Below are positions 52,247 to 63,700 of a stretch of 64,000 nucleotides of DNA, in pieces. Position numbers and translations under genes: made by a program. The DNA is from a bacterium (GTDB lineage Bacteria; Planctomycetota; Planctomycetia; Planctomycetales; Planctomycetaceae). The notes beneath the pieces are model-generated. The model was not told where the DNA came from. It searched no databases and saw nothing but the letters and a program-made list of their open reading frames with translations. Every line of letters starts with the position of its first letter. Within the stretch, counting starts at the first letter, position 1. The stretch is taken from contig WGMU01000019.1 in the NCBI GenBank assembly GCA_016124895.1, positions 62,001 through 126,000 on the forward strand. The letters are read 5' to 3'.

Positions 52247-55200
52247 ATGCGTATCTGCAATCGACTGACCCTGCTACTCATACCAGTCGGAATCGTCCTG
52301 GCGATTCTGATCGGCGGTTCGAGGTGCGCGGTGGCGGAAGACGTCGCTCCGGCAGTGCGGCACCGTTTCGTACCTGCCGATCATCCGGAGCTGTGGCCTG
52401 ATGCTGCGACGATGGACTGGGTTCCGGTCAAGCGTTCTGAACTCGATCAACTCATACAGCAGGTTCGTAGTCTCCGATCAGAACAGCGGACGATCCCGTT
52501 CAACAAAGCGACCTACTCAGCGACATTCGACCCGGCGTCGCTGACGCTGAAACAGGGCACGGCCACACTGCGGTGCTCATCAAATCTCACCGCGGGATCG
52601 ACAGTTGCCTGCGTTCCTCTGAATCTTTCCATCGGTGAGCCCGTCTGGGAGGTCAACCGGGCACCCGCCATATTCGGAGCCGTTCCGACGGGCGAACACT
52701 TTCTGGTGATCGCTGATGACAGTCGTTCGCTGCAGTTCGACTGGCAATTAACCGGACTGCAGCGGCTTAGCGGAGTTGAGTTTCTATTGCGTGTTCCTGC
52801 TGCCGTTGCGTCGACGTTAACTCTGCAGGTTCCGCAGGGCTGGTCGCTCACCGCATCTGCCGGCACAGTGACTCGCTCGCGAGTCACTGGCGGTCCGCTG
52901 GCCTGGCAGGTCGATCTGGGCCGGCGCACGGAAACCCGCTTGCGGCTGATCGAACCGGGTCAGTCCGCGTCCAGTCAGCAAAACGAGCCGACAGCAGTGA
53001 GTCTCAATTCGCGGTTTGAGATCACCCCATTGGTTGTCGAAGCGTCGACGGAAGTCAGTTTTGAGTCGCTCGCGGCAAATGCCCGCAGTCTTGATCTGCA
53101 ACTCGCCGAAGCCTGGCAGATTCGTTCGGTCGAACGATCGTCCGGTGGTTCGGTCACGTGGCAGGATCTCGGACCGACTGGTGGCCTGCGTCGGCTGCGC
53201 ATCGAAATCCCGGTAGGAGCAACTGCGGCTGATCGCGGATTTGCGGTCAACGCGTCGCTGCCAGTTCAGCGTGGTGCGAAACTGCAACTCGCAGCACCTC
53301 GGCTGTCTGATGCAGTTTTGTTTGATGGTCGATTACTCGTGTCTCTGGGACCACCGTTCACGCTGCAGGAATACGCGACGGTCGGGCTCGGTCAGACGGA
53401 CGTGTCGGTCGAATCCGGCAATGGTGGCCGAACAGTGATGACGTTTCAGCAGTTCGCCGCCGACGCGTACGTCAGCTTGAGTCTGCGTGACGATGCTTCC
53501 AGCCGAGCGCGACTGGTCAGCATTCGCGAGTTCTCTGTCGGCCGGTTTGACCTGAACCCGCCCGAATTTCAGGCCGACCTGCAGGTCACAGCGCGTTCGC
53601 GCGAAGTCTTTTCGCTGGAAGCATTCGTGCCCGCTGGATGGGAACTGACGCGCGTGACTCACCGCGTCGCGGCGGGACTTCAGATCGATCTTCCGTGGCG
53701 GGTGTTGCGTTCACAGGCCGACGGTCCGGGCCGCTTGCTGATCAGTCTGCCCGACGGTGTGGAAACCGGCAGGCCGGCATTGCTCCAGATTTCTGCGCAG
53801 CACGTCCATTGGTCGCGTGAAACCACGCCCACTCTGCCGGCACTGTTCCCTGACATCAATGCACTGACGTCGATCACAACCGCCCTGGTCAGTCCTGCAG
53901 GAGAGAGCGCGGCCAGTCCGCGCATCGACGGCTTTGAACCCGTCGAACGAGCAGTCACGTTGCCGCGCTTTGCCTGGGCACCGTCGGCCTCAGGACTGGA
54001 AAACCTCATCGCATCGCTGCACACGGTTGACTACTGGGAAAACGCCGAACACCTGGCCGCATTGACTGTCCGCTGGCCGGTAGCCAGTGAACTCTCAAGT
54101 GAAACAAAGGGCGAGCCCGCGGGTGCCTCTTCTGTCCAGCATGCCGCCGGCCAGAAACAGCCTGTCACAACAACGGCCGGTAATTCGTCGTCTGCAACAG
54201 CCAGTGCGGACAACAGCGTTCAGATGCAGCAGCGAAGCGGCGCTGTGTCGAGCGAACCGCTGCGTTCGGTCGTGAAGACGAGACTGGAGTCGTTTGTCGC
54301 GCCCGGATACGACGGACGTGATCTGCACCGGATGAGCTGGCAGTTTGCGTACGCGGTTCCAGCCCGCAGCATTTCGCTGCAGCTTCCTGAAGGAGCGGTC
54401 CTGCTCGAAACACTCTGGAACAGTCAGACGCTGGGAGCGACGGTCAACGGCGATCGCTGGACGGTTCCGGTACCGGAAACAGCGGCCGGCGATACGCTGA
54501 GTGTCAACTACACATTGAAGGCGCGGGACATTTATCTGCGGGACACGATCCGCGTCGGCGTGCCTGAGTTCAACGCGATCAATGCGTCGTTTGAATGGAT
54601 CCTGCATCTACGGAAGGGATACGCGGCAGTCTCTCTGTCGGAGGAGATGACGCGGCTGGATACCGCACGTTCGGCCGGCTGGCTGCGCTGGTTCTTCGGA
54701 CCTCTGGCACGCGGCTCAGCCAGTGACTGGTTCAATCCTTTCCGTCTCGATGACTGGCGCGGCGTACTGCGACAGGAAGCTCCGACAGCCGCAGCAGACA
54801 ACCTGCAGAACGCGGACGCGGAGCCTGGTCGCGCGGCCGGGATTCGGCTGCGACGCGACTGGAACACGGTCCAATCCGTTTCCGGCGTCGTTCCTAAGTC
54901 ACTTTCAATTCACGTCTGCCGGGTCGATCGCCTGAACGCACTGGGCTGGTTTGTTCTCGTCACAAGCTGCCTGATCGGCGTTCTGCTGAGGACCTTCCGC
55001 GTCAGCAGTCGTAACCGGATTGGTCTGATCTGGCTGAGCGGGTGCCTGGCCGCAGCGATGCTTGTCCCCGACCGCTATGCCGAACTTGTTGGTGCAGCCA
55101 TTCTGGGAACGGTCATTGCGACGCTGCTGCCACGCTCACTCGTGCGTCCGGAACGGAAGGCTGATGACGACCTCTCTTATCCTCCGATGTCGTCAACAAT

Positions 55201-58200
55201 CGCGTTGCCACGTGGCAAAGTGACAGGACTCGCCACCCTGTTGATCGCAGGTGCCGTAGCTGTCTTCGCTGCACGAGCCGTCGCGCAGAACACTCCCGCG
55301 GCGCTGCCCGATCAGATCGATATTCTGCTGCCATATCCCGGAGAACGGTTTGACCCGCGGGCAGAACCGCCGACCGTCGTCTACGTCAATGCGTCGGTTC
55401 TGCAGGCGCTGCAGCAGACAGCGACCGCTGCGCCTGACCCGCCGAAGGTTCTCGTGGCGCAATCAGTCTGGGACGGCATTATCGATCGCAATTCGCACTC
55501 CAGTGTCCAGGGCCGGCTGACCGTCGCCATTGCGAAAACGGCGGGACCGGTAATCGACGTCCCGGTTCCGGCCTCGCTGGTTGATCCGGAATCGAATGTT
55601 CTGCTCGATGGTCAGCCCGTCAGAACCCTGCCCGGCTTTGACGGCGGATCGCTGCTGGTTCCCAATCCCGCGCACAGACAGCAGGCTGATCCAACTGACA
55701 GCCCGGACCCTGAGCAACTCGACCGTTCTGCAACGCCAGAGAACAACCGTCCGGGATCGCCTCCGCTGCCCGAAACGGCCACCGTTGATCCCGCACAGAT
55801 GACGTCAGAACGACAAGCCGCAGAGATTCGGCCGGACACAGGCGCCGATTCAACCTGGAGCCTTCACACAATCGAATTCCGGTTGCGTCCGGAGATTCGT
55901 GCTTCTCAGGAACGTCGTCAGTTTGAGCTGCCGGTTACTCCGGTCTCCCGTTGCGGATTCAAGTTGAAGTTCGAAGTTCCGCCTGCAGTCGTTCGCAGCG
56001 TCAACGGCCGGAGCATCAAGCTTCAGAAAGACGGAACGATCACGCTGCAGCCGGGCGCCGTCAGTCGCATTGGACTCGACTGGCCAACCGGCGCAGCATC
56101 GTCCGCGCCGATCACCGTTCGTGCAGATGTTCGCTCATCTGCCGAGATTTACACGGGACGAATCCTGCGGCAGACACTAGCGCGTTACGTTCCGGCCGAC
56201 GGCACTTCGGTGAGCCAGGTTGCCTGGAAACTGCCACACCAGATTCGGCTCGACCGGCAACAGATTCGTGCCGCGCGACTGGTCGATGTCTCGATCCAGC
56301 CACAGCCGGATCACACACTGGTCACGCTCGAGTTTGAGCCGCCTCACACAGCGGCGTTCAATGTCATGATGAACTGGCAGCAGATTTCCAATGATGCGAC
56401 GGGCTCTCCGGTCATTCAGTGGGAAGGACCGGTGTCGCCGCAGCGTGTTCCGACAAAGTTGACCGTCAGCAGCCACGTCGCCGGTCTGAAGGCTGCTCCT
56501 GGGTTCAGCCTGTCCAATCAACTTGTCCAGCTCTCCGAGCAGTCACGGGTCAGCAGCGACAGCTTTCTGGATCTGTGGCCTGACAATGAACGGCCGCGTT
56601 CACCGCAGATTGCCCTGCGCATTCCGGATCGTGATCGAACAGCACTGCCTGCTGAGATCGTTCCAATGCAGGTTCAACGCGCAGTGCGACAGAACCTCGA
56701 TGCCCGCATTGGCCCGGCATTGATTCGCTGGACACTGTCCGCGGAGATTGAAACGAGCAACGCACCCGCCTTTCTGCACGAACTGATCATCCCGGAAAAG
56801 ATTCGTATCGACTCTGTTTCGCTGCAGCGCGACGAGGTCGACCGTCTCAGCCACTGGGAGCGCCGCGACGACCGGCTATTCCTCTTTCTTCGCGATCGTT
56901 CGACGGGTATCCAGAATGTAACGATCGAAGGCCGCCAGCGATTCGACCAGCAGAAACCGATTGCCGTCCCCACTGTCAGCGTCGTCGGTTCTCAACTGCT
57001 GGCTAACACATTGCAGGTTTACAGCCAGCCGGGCATCCGTGCGATCGTGCATGGCGCAGAGGCAATCGGCAGTGTACCGGTCACGAACGTCGCCGACGCG
57101 ACAGCCGCCAATGGTTACTCCGGCCAGTTCCGGCTGATCGAGAACAATCGGGCGAACATCGAACTGCAGACAGTTCGCGATGAGCACCCCTTGAAGTGGC
57201 TCGGCATCCTCGACCTCTCGCCAGAGGGCCAGTTGACTCTGGAACTGGCGATCGGTGTCTCGACGACCATGCCCCGCGACTGGACGATCGAATTGCCCGA
57301 GTGGATCGCTGACGATGCCGCGATCCTTGAAATCGACGGAATGGATAACGTCTCGTCGAGCGAATCGTTGTCCGCAGAACTCGACGGGCATCTGCTGCGC
57401 CTGACCGTCGCTGCACCGGCACCGGAACCCAGCCGTCTGCGCGTCAGGCTGCCGGTCAAACCATCGCTGCTTGACGCGACAGTTCTGGGGCAGCCATTGA
57501 GACTGACACCGCCCGTCTGCAACGAACTCGCGCAGATACCCGCCGCGATTTACTCTCGACAGGGCGCGCAGCGGCTTGAGATCACTGGCCAGTTGATTTC
57601 CGACGCACATCAGCAGCAGCTTGCGAATCTGTTCGACGCGGCCGTCGAGCCCGTCGGCGTGCTGCAGTGGGATACGTCGACTGCGGCTTCGATCGAACCC
57701 GCGACGGCGTCGATTCTCCCGGCCATCGTGCTGCATTCGGTCCGTACCGGAGGTCAGGTGGCTCAGATCTGCCGCACGCGTATTCTGCTCGGATCGGATG
57801 TCGCGTCACTGCAGATTCGCTGGCCGGCTTCGATTCAGCCGGTTTATGGACGCATCGACGGACAACTGCAGCCATCGGACTCTGGAACCAGCAGACCCGA
57901 TAACGTCCAGACTTCCGCAGGCGATCGTGTCGAACGGATCGAACTGCCACCGCAGAATGCGGTGCATTACCTCGAATTCCTGTGGCAGCCAGCGCCGGTC
58001 TCTGATTCACTTAAGATTCGGCGCGAGACCGTGAGTTTTCCCGTCGTGAAACTGAACGAGCCAATCGGACAGTTTGTTGAGATCATTCCGGCAGCAGGAG
58101 TGAACATTCTGCCGAACCAGGCCACAACCAGTGTTAAAGGAAACCGGGTCGCGCTGCTGGAACAACTTGGTCCGTGGCAACGTTATGCAGACGGTTCGTC

Positions 58201-58687
58201 GTCGTTGCTGCCTGGTGCGCGCCAGGCGCTGGCAGCACTGCTGGCAACGAGTCAGGCCGCCTCGCTGCTGCACGACGTCATTCTGGCGAACAGTGACGAT
58301 TCAGCAGACGACCTCGCAACGTCCAGTGAACCAGTTCCGTCTCCAAAGGCGACCGTTACTGGCGAGTCGCTGCTGCTGCGTACGACTCCGCAGGGAGACG
58401 TCACTGTCTGGCTGATCGACCGGCATCTGGATCTGGTGCTGCTGTGTATTCTCGTCGGACTCGCAGTTGTCGTGCCGATCCTCAAGTTCTTCAGCCTGGA
58501 GTTCGGCGAACGTCTTGCAGAAAAGCCGGCGCTGTCGCTGCTGCTGCTGGGCGGCGTCTGGTGGTGCTGCCTGCAGGGCAGTGCTGTCGGCTTCGGTCTA
58601 CTGCTGGCAGCTCTCGCCTGGCGAGCCGCACAGTTCGTCGTTCCGCGACGTTTCCGCCGACAGCTCCGCATTACGCCGACGCAATGA
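52247..58687 (+). CDS. Giant exported beta-rich protein, apparent double-length module (2)
   Basis: 2146 residues, not recognised. A signal peptide (LTLLLIPVGIVLAILIGGSRCAVA) opens a beta-rich extracytoplasmic region to about residue 890, then three membrane spans (about 895-965: WFVLVTSCLIGVLL; LIWLSGCLAAAMLV; LVGAAILGTVIATLL). At about 992-1015 comes a second signal-like hydrophobic segment ending ARAVAQ, then another beta-rich region of about 1030 residues and three final spans (from about 2058: LVLLCILVGLAVVVPIL; LSLLLLGGVWWCCL; GFGLLLAALAWRAA). The chain therefore reads as two copies of the plan of the preceding protein. Both genes probably form one operon. A role as cell-surface or periplasmic scaffold is inference. 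Confidence 0.88.
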   Translation: MRICNRLTLLLIPVGIVLAILIGGSRCAVAEDVAPAVRHRFVPADHPELWPDAATMDWVPVKRSELDQLIQQVRSLRSEQRTIPFNKATYSATFDPASLTLKQGTATLRCSSNLTAGSTVACVPLNLSIGEPVWEVNRAPAIFGAVPTGEHFLVIADDSRSLQFDWQLTGLQRLSGVEFLLRVPAAVASTLTLQVPQGWSLTASAGTVTRSRVTGGPLAWQVDLGRRTETRLRLIEPGQSASSQQNEPTAVSLNSRFEITPLVVEASTEVSFESLAANARSLDLQLAEAWQIRSVERSSGGSVTWQDLGPTGGLRRLRIEIPVGATAADRGFAVNASLPVQRGAKLQLAAPRLSDAVLFDGRLLVSLGPPFTLQEYATVGLGQTDVSVESGNGGRTVMTFQQFAADAYVSLSLRDDASSRARLVSIREFSVGRFDLNPPEFQADLQVTARSREVFSLEAFVPAGWELTRVTHRVAAGLQIDLPWRVLRSQADGPGRLLISLPDGVETGRPALLQISAQHVHWSRETTPTLPALFPDINALTSITTALVSPAGESAASPRIDGFEPVERAVTLPRFAWAPSASGLENLIASLHTVDYWENAEHLAALTVRWPVASELSSETKGEPAGASSVQHAAGQKQPVTTTAGNSSSATASADNSVQMQQRSGAVSSEPLRSVVKTRLESFVAPGYDGRDLHRMSWQFAYAVPARSISLQLPEGAVLLETLWNSQTLGATVNGDRWTVPVPETAAGDTLSVNYTLKARDIYLRDTIRVGVPEFNAINASFEWILHLRKGYAAVSLSEEMTRLDTARSAGWLRWFFGPLARGSASDWFNPFRLDDWRGVLRQEAPTAAADNLQNADAEPGRAAGIRLRRDWNTVQSVSGVVPKSLSIHVCRVDRLNALGWFVLVTSCLIGVLLRTFRVSSRNRIGLIWLSGCLAAAMLVPDRYAELVGAAILGTVIATLLPRSLVRPERKADDDLSYPPMSSTIALPRGKVTGLATLLIAGAVAVFAARAVAQNTPAALPDQIDILLPYPGERFDPRAEPPTVVYVNASVLQALQQTATAAPDPPKVLVAQSVWDGIIDRNSHSSVQGRLTVAIAKTAGPVIDVPVPASLVDPESNVLLDGQPVRTLPGFDGGSLLVPNPAHRQQADPTDSPDPEQLDRSATPENNRPGSPPLPETATVDPAQMTSERQAAEIRPDTGADSTWSLHTIEFRLRPEIRASQERRQFELPVTPVSRCGFKLKFEVPPAVVRSVNGRSIKLQKDGTITLQPGAVSRIGLDWPTGAASSAPITVRADVRSSAEIYTGRILRQTLARYVPADGTSVSQVAWKLPHQIRLDRQQIRAARLVDVSIQPQPDHTLVTLEFEPPHTAAFNVMMNWQQISNDATGSPVIQWEGPVSPQRVPTKLTVSSHVAGLKAAPGFSLSNQLVQLSEQSRVSSDSFLDLWPDNERPRSPQIALRIPDRDRTALPAEIVPMQVQRAVRQNLDARIGPALIRWTLSAEIETSNAPAFLHELIIPEKIRIDSVSLQRDEVDRLSHWERRDDRLFLFLRDRSTGIQNVTIEGRQRFDQQKPIAVPTVSVVGSQLLANTLQVYSQPGIRAIVHGAEAIGSVPVTNVADATAANGYSGQFRLIENNRANIELQTVRDEHPLKWLGILDLSPEGQLTLELAIGVSTTMPRDWTIELPEWIADDAAILEIDGMDNVSSSESLSAELDGHLLRLTVAAPAPEPSRLRVRLPVKPSLLDATVLGQPLRLTPPVCNELAQIPAAIYSRQGAQRLEITGQLISDAHQQQLANLFDAAVEPVGVLQWDTSTAASIEPATASILPAIVLHSVRTGGQVAQICRTRILLGSDVASLQIRWPASIQPVYGRIDGQLQPSDSGTSRPDNVQTSAGDRVERIELPPQNAVHYLEFLWQPAPVSDSLKIRRETVSFPVVKLNEPIGQFVEIIPAAGVNILPNQATTSVKGNRVALLEQLGPWQRYADGSSSLLPGARQALAALLATSQAASLLHDVILANSDDSADDLATSSEPVPSPKATVTGESLLLRTTPQGDVTVWLIDRHLDLVLLCILVGLAVVVPILKFFSLEFGERLAEKPALSLLLLGGVWWCCLQGSAVGFGLLLAALAWRAAQFVVPRRFRRQLRITPTQ

Positions 58688-58759
58688 CGGTAACACGGGC
58701 TTCATTTCGTTCAATGCCGCGGCCGCACTGCGAACAACGCACTCACAAGCGAGTTGACC

Positions 58760-59638
58760 TCAAAGCAGTCCGCGCAAATGCTCTTTCAACGCGGCGCCGT
58801 AATCAGGATCGGCCAGAGCAAACTCGACAAATGATTTGAAATAGCTCTCGTAATTGCCGATATCGAACCGCCGCTCGCTTGCCGGCAGCGTCATGCCGAC
58901 ACCCTTCGCGCCACGTTTGAGCAGAATCCGGATGGCGTCGGTCAGTTGAATTTCGCCGCCCTTGCCGGGCTCGGTTTCGTCGAGCGCTTCAAAGATCGCC
59001 GGGCTGAAGACGTACCGAGCCGCGACTGCCAAGTGACTCGGCGCCTCGTCGACCGACGGTTTCTCAATCAGGTCGGCCAGCTCAAATCGTTCGCCTGCTG
59101 CACCCCGAGGGTGTGCGATCCCGTAGCGAAACACTTCCGACCGGTCGACCTCTTCAAAGGCGACGACAATGTCTGCACCCGACGATTCAAACTCGTCGGT
59201 CATCCGTCGCACGATGTCCGACTGCGCGTTGATTCCGATGATCGAATCACCGAGTGCCACGACGAAGTTCTGACTGCCGATCAGCGATCGCGAACACAAC
59301 ACCGCGTGCCCCAGCCCAAGCTGCCGCCGCTGACGCGTGTAGAAGTACTCGATGTCCTGTCGCTCGAACGCAAGTTGCTGCAGTTCGTCTTCGCGGCCAG
59401 TCTCGCGGAGATAGTTGATCAATCGCTCGTCGAAGTCGAAATGGTTTTCGATCGACGTCTTACTCGCGCCGGTGATGAACAGCAGCTTGCGAATCCCGGC
59501 CTGAGTCAGCTCTTCGACAACATACTGCACGACCGGCTTACGCCCGACCGGCAGCATCTCCTTCGGCTGCGATTTCGTCGCGGGCAGCAACCGCGTTCCG
59601 TGACCAGCAACCGGGACAACAGCAATATCGATGGGCAT
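58760..59638 (-). CDS. galU: UTP-glucose-1-phosphate uridylyltransferase
   Basis: Makes UDP-glucose for envelope polysaccharides. 292 residues, normal length. The nucleotide loop AGHGTRLLPATKSQPKEMLPV is typical (His replaces Leu after Gly), followed by PVVQYVVEELTQAGI, FITGASKTSIENHFD, GLGHAVLCSRSLIG, FVVALGDSIIG and a C-terminal KGVGMTLPASERRFDIGNYESYFKSF. The start ATG is at 59638. It stands alone, convergent with the second giant gene. Confidence 0.95.
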   Translation of the reverse strand: MPIDIAVVPVAGHGTRLLPATKSQPKEMLPVGRKPVVQYVVEELTQAGIRKLLFITGASKTSIENHFDFDERLINYLRETGREDELQQLAFERQDIEYFYTRQRRQLGLGHAVLCSRSLIGSQNFVVALGDSIIGINAQSDIVRRMTDEFESSGADIVVAFEEVDRSEVFRYGIAHPRGAAGERFELADLIEKPSVDEAPSHLAVAARYVFSPAIFEALDETEPGKGGEIQLTDAIRILLKRGAKGVGMTLPASERRFDIGNYESYFKSFVEFALADPDYGAALKEHLRGLL

Positions 59639-59775
59639 CGAGAATCAGCTTTTCGTCTGTGTCAGGGAAAATCACGCTTCACTTCGATTAACACTCAGCC
59701 GCAGGCGCCGGCCACTCTCAGCTTACGATGTCTCTGGTAGCCGGCGCGCGGCTGGGCATTAAACGAGACCGTGGA

Positions 59776-60684
59776 TTACGAGCACAGCTCGCGCAACTGC
59801 TTAATGTATTCCGGAATCTCTTCCCGTGGTTTGCCTTCTTCGTATTCGAGCACGACGTAGCCGCGGTAATTCGCTGCCTTCAGAATTCTGACCATTCGTG
59901 GCAGATCCGCCGGCTGCTTCTGACCCTTCGCCGTCACAGCGACTTTGATCTGAGCGTTGATGGCGTACGGAGCAATTTGCTCAAGATCACCGTACGGATC
60001 GTCCGTCTGAAAGTTTCCGCTGTCGTAGTTGATGCCGAACCACGGCGACTCTTTGACGCGTTTGACGATGGCCAGCAACTGCTGCGGTGTGGCAGTAATG
60101 CCGCCGTGATTCTCCAGAGCGAGGAAGACGCCTTTCGTTGCGGCGTAATCGAGGCATTCGTTGATCCCCGCGACGCAGCGGTCGAGTGCCACTTCTTCGG
60201 TGTCTCCCTTCGCAACTTTACCGGCGAAGATGCGGATCACTGGAGCACCGAGCATCGCGGCGTGATCGATCCAGCGTTTACAGAGATCAATCTGCTCGGT
60301 CCGCTTCTCACCCTCGGGCACGCAGAAGTCGTTGCCGATCGCCGTTCCGGAAACATCGAGTCCCAGACGGAAGCAGCGCTGCTTGAGGCTCAGCAGGTAC
60401 TCGGACGATTCCTGAGTGAAGTAGTAGGACGTCAGCTCGGTGCCGTCGAGATCCAGTCCAGCGCAGTAATCGATGAAATCCTCGAGCGTCATCTCGCCGG
60501 ACTGACTGCGACCCGGTCGCGGCAGAAAGCGGTTAAACGAGTACGCAGCAAGCGAAAGCTTCATGTACGACGTGCCGTTCCGCGACAGTGGCGCGGCGGC
60601 CTGCCCATCTCGCAGAGTCAGTCCGGAAGCGACGGCGGCCGCACCAGCAGCCAGAAACGATCGGCGTGAGAAATCACTGGTCAT
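59776..60684 (-). CDS. Tat-exported sugar phosphate isomerase/epimerase-like TIM-barrel protein
   Basis: 302 residues from the ATG (TTG one codon upstream is possible). Tat signal SDFSRRSFLAAGAAAVASGLTL. The AP endonuclease 2/xylose isomerase-like barrel follows: LSLAAYSFNRFLPRPG, DYCAGLDLDGTELTSYYF, GAPVIRIFAGKVAKGD, FLALENHGGITATP with the metal-binding Glu, WFGINYDSGNFQTDDPYGDLE and YVVLEYEEGKPREEIPEYI. Planctomycetes encode many exported members, probably for sugar or cyclitol catabolism. It begins 18 bases after the stop of the PSD1 gene and is clearly co-transcribed with it. Confidence 0.92.
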   Translation of the reverse strand: MTSDFSRRSFLAAGAAAVASGLTLRDGQAAAPLSRNGTSYMKLSLAAYSFNRFLPRPGRSQSGEMTLEDFIDYCAGLDLDGTELTSYYFTQESSEYLLSLKQRCFRLGLDVSGTAIGNDFCVPEGEKRTEQIDLCKRWIDHAAMLGAPVIRIFAGKVAKGDTEEVALDRCVAGINECLDYAATKGVFLALENHGGITATPQQLLAIVKRVKESPWFGINYDSGNFQTDDPYGDLEQIAPYAINAQIKVAVTAKGQKQPADLPRMVRILKAANYRGYVVLEYEEGKPREEIPEYIKQLRELCS

Positions 60685-60702
60685 CAATGGTCCTTTGCGT
60701 TG

Positions 60703-63700
60703 TCAGTTCCGCGTGATGAACTCGTCCAGGTTGAGCAGGATTCGCGACGTCGCGATCCACGCCGCATATTCGGCCGGTGTAACACCGTCGGGAGACTGGT
60801 CACCGGCAAGCTGCTTCGTGTCGGCGTCGTGCGACTTGTACCAGTCCCGAGCCGACTGCAGCAGTGAATCGATCTCATCAAGCTCCGTCTTTGAGGGTGG
60901 CCGGGCGACACACAGCCGGAATGCCTGCGTCAACCGCTCGGCATCCGATGAACCGGTTGCCGCCAGCAGCCGCTTCGCAAATGCGTGAGCCGTCTCGGTG
61001 AAGACCTCATTGTTCAGCAGAATCAGTGCCTGCAGCGGGGTATTCGACGCCTGACGCTGGAAGCAGGTTGTGTTTGCATCGGGACAGTCGAACGAAACCA
61101 GGTTCGGATGCGGCGAAGTTCGCTTGAAGAACGTGTACATGCCTCGGCGATAACGATCCTCGCCCTTGCTGTCCTGCCACTTGAAATTGCCCGCGTAGCT
61201 GAGTTCGGCGACGCCCGGCGGCAACGGCGGAAAGACGCTCGGGCCGCCGACTTTGTCGGACAGAAGACCGCTCACCGACAGGCACAGGTCGCGCACGATT
61301 TCCGCTTCCGCCCGAATCCGATTCTGCCGGCAAAGCAACTGATTTGTTGGATCTTTCGCCTGCAGATCGTCGCGGTGATTCGAACTTTGTCGATAAGTGG
61401 CCGATGTCACGATCAATCGAATGAGGTCCTTGCGGCTCCATTTCAGCGTCGATCGAAACTCGTTCGCCAGCCAGTCGAGCAGCAGCGGATGAGTCGGCGG
61501 TTCGCCGCGGACACCGAAGTCGTTGACGGTCGGCACGATGCCGCGGCCGAATAAATGCTTCCACACATGGTTGACCGTGACTCGCGGCGTCAGCGGATTG
61601 TTATCCGAGACCAGCCAGCGGGCCAGGTCGAGCCGGTCGCGCGATTCGTCGCGCGGCCGCAGTTCCGGCAGAACGGTCAGCGACGCCGGAACAATCTCAC
61701 GATCGGTCAGCGGTTCGAGGAACTCGCCGCGACGGAACACGTGCGTCGTCCGCGGATTGCTCGTCCGCTGCGTCACCACGCGAACCTGCATGTAAGGTCG
61801 CTTTGGTTCGGCAGCCTTCTGTTTCTCGATAGAGGAAAGCAGTTTCGCCGTGCTCTCGTGCCGCGTCGCAAACCAGTCGATCAGACGAGTGGACTGCTTC
61901 GCGTCGCGCTGATCGGCGGCGACATCAAGGATTGCCAGAACATCGGCCGGAATCCCATCGCGCGGATCGGTCCCCAATCGCAGCGAAACGCGGAAACGGC
62001 CGATCGTGTGCTGACCTCCGTACTGCTGATCGAGTACCACCTGCAGGCGGGTCTTCTCTGTCACGGCGACCGGTGACTGAAACAGAAACTCCGCCGTGTG
62101 CGACTCAGCCATTTTGGGCGAGACAGCCCAGCCAGTCGTTGCCGGCTCGCCATCGAAGGCGTTCTCTGGCGGGAACTTCTCCTGAGCGAAGTCGGCCGTC
62201 GCCGAACCCAGCGCGATCTTGTCTTTCGCCGCGAGTTTCTCGACCTCGCCCGCGTAAACACGAAGATCGCTCAGCACAAAGTTACCGTTCTGCATTCGAC
62301 CGGCGCCCTTCGACGGGAGCCGCTCGTCCGGAATCGTCTCGATCTTCAATCCGGAAGCCGGCAATGCAGAATCGAGTTTCGGCAACTGCAGTTCCAGCGT
62401 GTACTTGTCCTTATCCGGCGTCGCTCCTTCGACGAGATACGAGCCGTCGTCCTGCCGCACGAACTTCGCCTTCGAGGTCGCCTGCACTTCGTCGAACGTC
62501 AGGACCTGCCACTCGATGGGTTGTGAGTCAGTTGCGGCAAGCTGCGTGCGAAATTCGGCTTCCCACCCGGCCAGTGCCGGAGCGAGCTTTGCCTTCTCTG
62601 CATCAAACTCGCTCTGCAGTTCGGCCAGCTTCGCCGACCAGGCAGCGTGGTCCGTTTCGTATTTCGCGAGTGCCTCGTCCGAGATCGGCACGTCGGTGTT
62701 CGTCTCGTCGCCGTTATTAAAGAACGCAAACAGCCGGTAGTATTCGCGCTGCGAAATGGCGTCGTACTTGTGCGAGTGGCAGCGGGCGCAGGTCAGCGTC
62801 AGGCCAAGCCAGACGGTCGCAGTCGTCTCGACGCGATCGAAGCACGCTTCAACGCGAAACTGTTCCTGATCGGTACCGCCTTCGGTGTTCGTCAGCGTCT
62901 GCCGGTGAAAGGCCGTCGCCAGCCGCTGCATGTCGGTCGCGTTCGGCAGCAGGTCGCCAGCGAGCTGCTCGACGGTGAACTGATCGAACGGCATATCGCG
63001 ATTCACCGCGTCGATCACCCAGTCACGCCAGCGCCAGGCATTCGGCCGGGTTCGGTCTTTCTCGTACCCGTCCGAGTCCGCATAGCGGGCCAGATCGAGC
63101 CAGTGCCGCCCCCAGCGTTCTCCGAAGTGCGGCGACTGCAGCAGGCGATCGACGAGCTTCTCATACGCGTTGGCTGACGAGTCGTTCACAAACGCGTCGA
63201 CGTCTTCAATCGACGGCGGCAGCCCCAGCAGATCGAGATACAGCCGCCGCACCAACGTGTACCGATCCGCTTCCGACGATGGCGTCAGCCCGACCACCTT
63301 GAGTCGTGCCCGGATGAACGCGTCGATCGGATGTAACGCTCCGGTTTTCTTCAGCGGCGGCGGTGGCGAAGCCAGCGGCTGATACGCCCAGTGATCGTTT
63401 CCGGCAGCGACATCGTCAGCACTCGCCGGCCAGTCCGCTCCCTGCTCGATCCAGCGTTTCAGGAGAGTAAGTTCTGTTGCGCTGAGCGGTTCTCCTTCCG
63501 GCGGCATCCGCTTCTCAGGATCGTCAGACGTCACACGTTCGAGCAGCTCGCCCTCGCCGCTCTTGCCCGGCACGATGGCGTACCCCGAATCGCCGCCCTC
63601 GAGCGCCACACTGCCCACATCGAGTCGCAAACCGCCTTCCTGAGCGTCGGCCCCGTGACACTCGACACACCGCTTCTGCAGCAGCGGTTTGATCTGGCGT

